Shown piece by piece: positions 58,153 through 64,000 of a DNA stretch of 64,000 bases. Under the pieces are notes generated by a model, which searched no databases, had not been told where the DNA came from, and saw only the letters and a program-made list of their open reading frames with translations. The position numbers were made by a program, and so were the translations under genes. The number at the start of each line of letters is the position of its first letter. The first letter of the stretch is position 1. The stretch is taken from positions 47,550,233-47,614,232 of the forward strand of contig JARWIR010000002.1 in NCBI GenBank assembly GCA_029959085.1. Direction: 5' to 3'. The stretch comes from Nemophila menziesii (taxonomy: Eukaryota; Streptophyta; Magnoliopsida; Boraginales; Hydrophyllaceae).

Positions 58153-60019
58153 TCAGACAGTTCAATCACATACTCAAATCAACTACAAAGTATAAGTCCA
58201 ATAAGTATCTAAATTACCCATAGAGTTTTCCTCTATCGGTATCCAAATACCACACCTGAGTTATACAAAGATTTTTTACAAACTGATATAAGGTATTGAA
58301 ATATTAGTATTAAATTTTAAATTAAATCACTTTAGGATACAAAAATTACCCAAATTTTTCCAAATTTGTAATATTGTCATTGAGACGTAACATAAACAGA
58401 TAGATATGTATAGATAAACTTGTAAACTTCAACTTAACTTAAAAGATTGATTCTCAATGTTATCAAACTTTTAATTGTACTACATATACAAATAATATTG
58501 ATAATATAGGTGATTAGATGGGCTGAAATAACCTAATCAGCAAGAATATTGCACCACAAATATATCTTATCAACCCCACCAAAATAATGATAGAATCTTA
58601 AAGTACAACTGATATGATTTTCATTACAACACAAAAACATTCTATCACAACATACAATCCATAATAACTAGTTTGACTCAACTTAGCATTCATTCATTTG
58701 AAAAATAAATCCATCCCTTTTTGAATAAATTTTTAACAATTCAAATTCAAAATAAAATAAATTTCTTTTTTGGAGAAAAAAAACCTTCTATAATGTTATG
58801 TAAATCTAGTTTTTGTAGCCGAACTACCATACTAAAAATGTTAAAAGTTACAACCTCAAACTTGCGAGAAATGCCTCTTTTCTTCTTTCGGGTTTTAACA
58901 ATTGCAGATTTTTTTTCCGTAGTTTGCTCCATATGCAGAGAGAGAGGCTATAGTTAAATCCTATAGAATGTTCTATTTCATATAATTACATGTCAGCACA
59001 TATAATTTTCTTACTATCCGACCAACTTAGCAAAAAAAAAACTTTCCATCACAGACTAAAACAATCTTCCACTAAAGGTAATGAACGACTAAATAATAAA
59101 TATAGAAAATCCCCTGAACAACAATCTTCATCTGTGATCCTAGCCAAATCTTATAATTTACTCAGGGACACCTGTTTCATTCACTAATAAGATGGTAACT
59201 TCCTTATTTTCGATAGTTCGGCCTTCAAGGTTGAAGAGATATCTATACACTTTAGGGTTGTGTTACTTGATGAGGCCTAAAAATATAATTGGACAATATC
59301 CATTAACCAAAGGTAATGGTTAAAATAAAGAAATAAACTCCTACTAATTGAGGGAAATTTTTTGCATTTAAAAAAAATATATATACATTAGAAATTGAGT
59401 CACATATATAAAACCAATGCCCCCTTTCTCATTCTATGCAACCTTCAGAACTATATTCAGAAAAATAAAGGTATTGTAATACTCAATTTAGGATTTTTAA
59501 TATTTAAAGAGAAACTAATGAGCGTATAGATCTAAAAGATAAAGTTTTATAACTTACATTGATAATCTTGTTCGAAATCTGCCAGAGAAGTTATAGAGAT
59601 TGTTGATGCGCGATATAACCATCCACACCAAGATCTACCAAAGAAGTAGTTCACACTGAGATGGATAATCGGGAAGGCGGGTGTGCGACTTTCAGATTTA
59701 AAATACACAACCCGTAAAACATGTATATATCTTCTAAAATTTAAACCACAACTAATCCAATAAGAAACCTAACCATATACTAATCTGATCGTGTTATGCT
59801 GGTCATGGAATAAGCTTTAATTCCAATCTTGCTATGAAAAAGGCTTAAAATCTCAGCAAAAGAAAAAAAGTAAAATCTCACCATGAAAAAGAGTTAAAAC
59901 CTCATCATGAAAAAATGTTTAAAATCTATGCATGAAAATCGTCTGAAAATGTTACATTTTACCTCACGCATTTATAGGTTGAAAATTTCAACTAGATTTC
60001 ATTGTGAATAATATTATTG

Positions 60020-60246
60020 TTATGCAAGTCTGTTGGGAAGACTTCCATGATACAACTCCTCCACTTAACAAAAAACACATATCCACTAGTGCATCTCACT
60101 TCATCATTATCTAATATCCAATTTGAATCATTGTATCCCTCTAGAATAGTTGGGAACTTGTTAAAATAAAGACCTAGATGCGTTCCTTCGATGTGTGATA
60201 TAAAAATTACACTTGAAGAATTTCTTCTCGCAAGTGTATGAGTCAT
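60020..60246 (-). pseudogene. Ty1/copia RNase H remnant (last unit)
   Basis: The minus frame 59992-60246 keeps GLYFNKFPTILEGYNDSNW and DNDEVRCTSGYVFF, then loses frame and joins unrelated DNA at about 60019, as in U0. Confidence 0.7.
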
Positions 60247-60711
60247 TCAAATAATAAAAATAAGTATTTTTTTCATCGTTCTCCATAGGAATTAGATAGT
60301 TAACATGTACTTTGGCTCTAAATTCAAAATTTGTTGTTAAACAAAAGACAGAGAAGTAAATATTTTTTACTTTATTTTTATATGAAACTACTAATACTAG
60401 GAATTTAACTATTATTGAAGTACAAAACAATTTAACTAATAGGATAGTAAGAATAAGAAGAGAAACGTAGCCCAAGACACTTGTAATCTCTGCTATCTAT
60501 AGCTTTTACTTACTTGCAATTACTAAGGGAAAAGTGACTTGGGAATCATCATTAAATAAAACGATTAGGCTTCATATTAGACATATTATGTCTGTTTTTT
60601 TGATTTGGTAGAGTTAGAGATGTTGAGATATGATAAGTAACTTGGAGCAGAAATGAGGTGTTAGGGCTACGGTAGATTTTGGTAGGTAATGTAATATATG
60701 TATACAATAAT

Positions 60712-60714
60712 ATT

Positions 60715-60779
<65 letters not shown>
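60712..60779. repeat. (CA)n(TA)n compound microsatellite
   Basis: CA repeats to about 60727, then TA to 60779. The U0 copy (11220-11246) is much shorter, so the expansion came after duplication. Confidence 0.97.
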
Positions 60780-60782
<3 letters not shown>

Positions 60783-60865
60783 CATGGGGTTGGGTTGTAC
60801 CGGGTGTACAGGTTGCGTTGGCTTTTTTTCTCGACTCGAAACGGATTGACACAGGTTCCTTTTCT

Positions 60866-60887
60866 TTGACCGGGTTTACTCGGTCAA
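60866..60887. promoter_or_regulatory. Inverted pair of TTGACC motifs (last unit)
   Basis: TTGACCG and CGGTCAA eight bases apart, as at 11332-11353. Confidence 0.3.
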
Positions 60888-61639
60888 TGCTCATCCTTAA
60901 TTTGAATATATAATTTAATATCTCTAGTGAATGATTTAAAGATGCTAGAATAATCTAGATAATGTTTTATCTAACAAATCCAGGCCGTTGAAAAAAAAGT
61001 AGATATTTAATATGAATATATTACTATAATGATTGAAGTGACAACACTTTATCCCAAATTCTGCGGACTAGGCAACATCACTCCTTGCTCAACAATACTA
61101 ATGAAACAAAATGACCATTGATAAATAAAGTATATAAAGGAAATTTTAAAAAGGAGCTGAATATAACTAGGCATTTATGATAGAGGACATAAAAACAAAA
61201 TTTAGGGGCCATTCTTTCACAAAAAGAGAATAAAAGATTAGTGATTAGGGTCCTGTGATACTGTTTTTATTGACATACCAACACCGTCACGGTTAGTATG
61301 TAACTCTTGGTAATATTCAAGACCCTAAAGACAATAGAATGGTCACCAAACCATAAAGACAAGATAAAATTCCTAGAACCAATTTAATAAAATACTAATA
61401 ATTATGATTAAGTAATAAAATCTCATGTATGAGTAATTCCTCTTAGTCGAATTTCAGATAACAACAATACATAAAAATTGGACCGATATCACTGTGTGTT
61501 TAACACATATAGAAAGACATAAATATAGTCCAAAATATTGATCATTGTGTCATTTAACAAAGATAGAAAATAAAAGAAAAATTCACTTCACATATTCTCT
61601 AAAGACATAATACCAAAAACATAATCACCAAATCAAGGT

Positions 61640-61810
61640 CTAATTTTCCTCCATAGGGATCATTCAAATAAAAAGGTGGATTGAGACGTTTTTCTACCCT
61701 TCCTTGAATTTCTTCAAGGCCATCAAATCAGGTTGCATCATGTTAATGCACTCTTCTTGGAGGTTCTTAGGATGCTCTTTCCCTATGAAAGTTAATTCTC
61801 AAACCTTCAA
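61640..61810 (-). pseudogene. Minus-strand C-terminal exon remnant (last unit)
   Basis: Damaged relative of 18349-18462. Confidence 0.35.
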
Positions 61811-61949
61811 TACCCAGCAACAATTTTGCAACTCTAAACAGGAGGGTCAGTTCTTGACTCCTTGCGACTTTTACTCACTACAGATACAACTAAGGATTAA
61901 TGAAGCATATCATACAAAGAAAAATTAATTAACTAAGTAATTGAGGATT

Positions 61950-62182
61950 AGCGAAAGGCAAGTACTTGATAGAATACGAGTTTCCTCGTGTCCACCTGAT
62001 GCTCCAAGACCAGCTGAATTCAAAGTGGGTGATCAAGTTGATGCGTTTGTTAATGATGGTTGGTCTCGGAAAAGATATACAGTCTTCTTCAAGCTAACAA
62101 ATGAGGAGATAGAGTATAAGCACTTTGATTTGAGGCTGCGGAGTGGATCAATGGAAGTTGGGTAACTCTAACTCCTTCTAAG
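61950..62182 (+). pseudogene. Agenet (Tudor-like) domain exon remnant (last unit)
   Basis: Carries FKVGDQVDAFVNDGW and VFFKLTNEEIEYKHFDLR. It shares the two internal losses of the U0 copy, but differs after the DLR motif, where it has its own small deletion. The splice donor AAG|GTATGA follows at 62182/62183. Not functional. Confidence 0.75.
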
Positions 62183-63204
62183 GTATGATCCATCGTTAAC
62201 TAACTTTTTTGTTTTAGTTTTTTGATTCGTTTCTCATCTTTCTCATCAATGGAGTGGATCAGGAGTGGAATATTGTTGTTGTGAGCAAGGCAAAATATTC
62301 TGTGCATTGATAAACAAAAACTTAGTTTGCAATGTGAGCATTAATATAAGCTACCAAATAAAAAAAGGGAAAACAATAGGGCCTAAAAAAATTAAGAAAC
62401 TAAAAAACATAGGAAAACTTGCAAGCAACATCTAAAAAAACTTATGAATAAAAAAAATTGGGTGATAAATAAAAAAAATACCCTAACTTATGAAGTTTTA
62501 GTTATTAAGTGAATACCTCCGTCATATCATGCTTCTCTTCCTTGTATTCAAATAAATTATTACAAGCCACATAAATACATTACTTAAACTTAATATCATA
62601 TATTACAAATAATTTTTTCTTATTCAGGATGTTTAACTCAAATCTTTGGAAACCTCTCTTGTCAAGTTCTTTATGATTTATTTTGTTAAATTATGTTTTC
62701 ATACCATAGTTCTCAACCCTAAATAGATATTTAGATGCAAAAACATAATCTCAATTTTTGCTAAAGAAAATGTAATAATCATAAGTGGAAAATATACATA
62801 TGTAACACATTTTGTAAATCTATCTTTCCTGAGTATATTTTTTGTTAATTATTTTTAAAATAACACACACAACAATGAATAATTTAAAAATTACAAATAA
62901 AAAAAACTAACCTTAAACATATGTATTCTTACTCGAAATGAAATGGCTACCGATCTAAGAAGATAGTAGGTAATGAACAAAACTTGACCCCGCAGTCCAG
63001 AGGTCCATATGGAAAAGACAACATTATACAGAAGTTAGCGGAAGACAAAGAGTGTGAAGAAAAAGGCACAATGTAGAATAAAGTAGGAAGAATTATATTT
63101 TTTAGATCTTAATTATTGAAATACATGATCAAGTACAACTACATGATATATGTATGATTAAAATTTATTATTAATTGTTGCTACATAAGGTGTTTATAGT
63201 TGAA

Positions 63205-63480
63205 GGGGCAGCGGGTAGGGTTTGGTTTGGTGACATGATTTGGTTTGGTGATATGAAAGAAGATGATTTATAAATAGGGGCCGGTAGATGATTTAAAAAT
63301 AGGGGCGGCGGGTAGGGTTTGGTTTGGTGTTATTAAAGAAGATGATTTATAAATAGAGGTGGCGGGTAGGGTTTTTTTGGTGATATGAAAGAAGATGATT
63401 TATAAATAGGGGCTGCAGTGTTTGGTTTGGTGATATGAGCTGCGGGTAGGGTTTGGTTTGGTGATATATGCGGGCGAAGG
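63205..63480 (+). repeat. TATA-bearing minisatellite (last unit)
   Basis: About five imperfect units with three clean TATAAATA motifs and one altered to TAAAAATA. Larger than the U0 copy (two motifs), so repeat number changed after the block duplication. Confidence 0.85.
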
Positions 63481-64000
63481 AGATTTATATATAAAACAAT
63501 ATTTTTTTCGTTAAATTTTGTCTTAAAAGGACATCGTCAAGTGATTATAAATCGGAAACAACTCTTTCTGTATTATTTTTATGTGACTTTTTGTTTTAAA
63601 AATAAATTGTATTTGGTTTTAGTAAAATATATTATACACTATTGTTTATGTTTAGATTTTTAAATTTCTTATAATTATATGTTGGTGTTGTTTTATTAAT
63701 TTTTGTACAAGGAGGCGTTTCCCATTCTCAACAATCAGGTGTTATAAATTTTAAAATTTTGTTTGATGGGTCTCAAAAGGTCACTTTATATTATTTACTT
63801 TAGCTTCTTTGGGTGTTGTGTATGGCTCACAACCCTACCTCACCTTTACACAAGACATTCGCTCCACGTTCCAGTCAACATCAACCTATCCTATAAAGTT
63901 ATCAACTCTATGATCCAAGGTGAAGTGCACACGAATCTACCTGTAAACCAGCCTATTCAACTTCCTTGTGTGCCCGCAATAATCCACAAAACCCTCTCGA

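Larger units (their letters stand above)
58153..64000. repeat. Array unit U7, second part (cut by window end)
   Basis: Close match to 8661-14330 through all its blocks: AT-rich start, short unidentified frames (58721-59187), copia remnant (60020-60246), (CA)n(TA)n tract, TTGAC pair (60866-60887), minus-strand remnant (about 61640-61810), Agenet remnant (61950-62182), filler, minisatellite (63205-63480), end block. It is the right part of the large block duplication. Confidence 0.88.

Overview
This is nuclear DNA of a flowering plant, most likely a eudicot, from a repeat-dense, AT-rich region. The evidence is two Athila-type Ty3/gypsy elements with an Asp-tRNA-like primer binding site, a Stowaway-type MITE, plant Ty1/copia and Tat-type gypsy remnants, and exon fragments of a plant Agenet-domain gene. 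I see no intact host gene, no RNA gene, no CRISPR array and no bacterial-style operon. I cannot name the species.

Layout. Positions 1-8660 hold element 1, an internally deleted Athila-like retrotransposon (191-7888, TSD GAAGC), inserted in an older reverse-strand solo LTR. Positions 8661-42072 are an array of diverged tandem units, about 5-6 kb when complete. Each unit mixes noncoding DNA, a minus-strand copia RNase H remnant, minus-strand unidentified remnants, a plus-strand Agenet exon remnant in some units, and a minisatellite carrying TATA-box motifs. The last two units before 42072 also carry minus-strand Tat-type gypsy gag/protease remnants, and one has a MITE. Positions 42073-58152 hold the full nest: a reverse solo LTR (TSD AGTAG), split by element 2 (43152-57381, TSD GAAGC), which itself contains another solo LTR (53246-54800, TSD ATAGC). 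Positions 58153-64000 continue the array and closely match 8661-14330.

Element 2 has recognisable gag, protease, reverse transcriptase, RNase H and integrase, all broken by stops and frameshifts. It also has one long unbroken frame downstream of pol (51471-52643) in the place where Athila elements carry an env-like or extra ORF. Element 1 is the same insertion in a duplicated copy: same TSD, same flanks, same nested solo LTR, but with about 6.5 kb from gag to the downstream ORF removed.

The order of events can be read from the sequence: unit array; insertion of an LTR element and its collapse to a solo LTR; insertion of the Athila element just upstream of that LTR's TATA box; insertion and collapse of a second LTR element inside it; duplication of the whole block with an offset near 43-49.5 kb; then deletion in copy 1. 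A paralogous unit at about 36334-36338 keeps the empty site for the first insertion, and 41012-41013 keeps the empty site of the MITE. I found no convincing new biological system. The most distinctive signals are the legible nesting, a terminal hairpin kept across diverged LTR families, TATA-bearing minisatellites, and the intact downstream ORF in an otherwise dead element.
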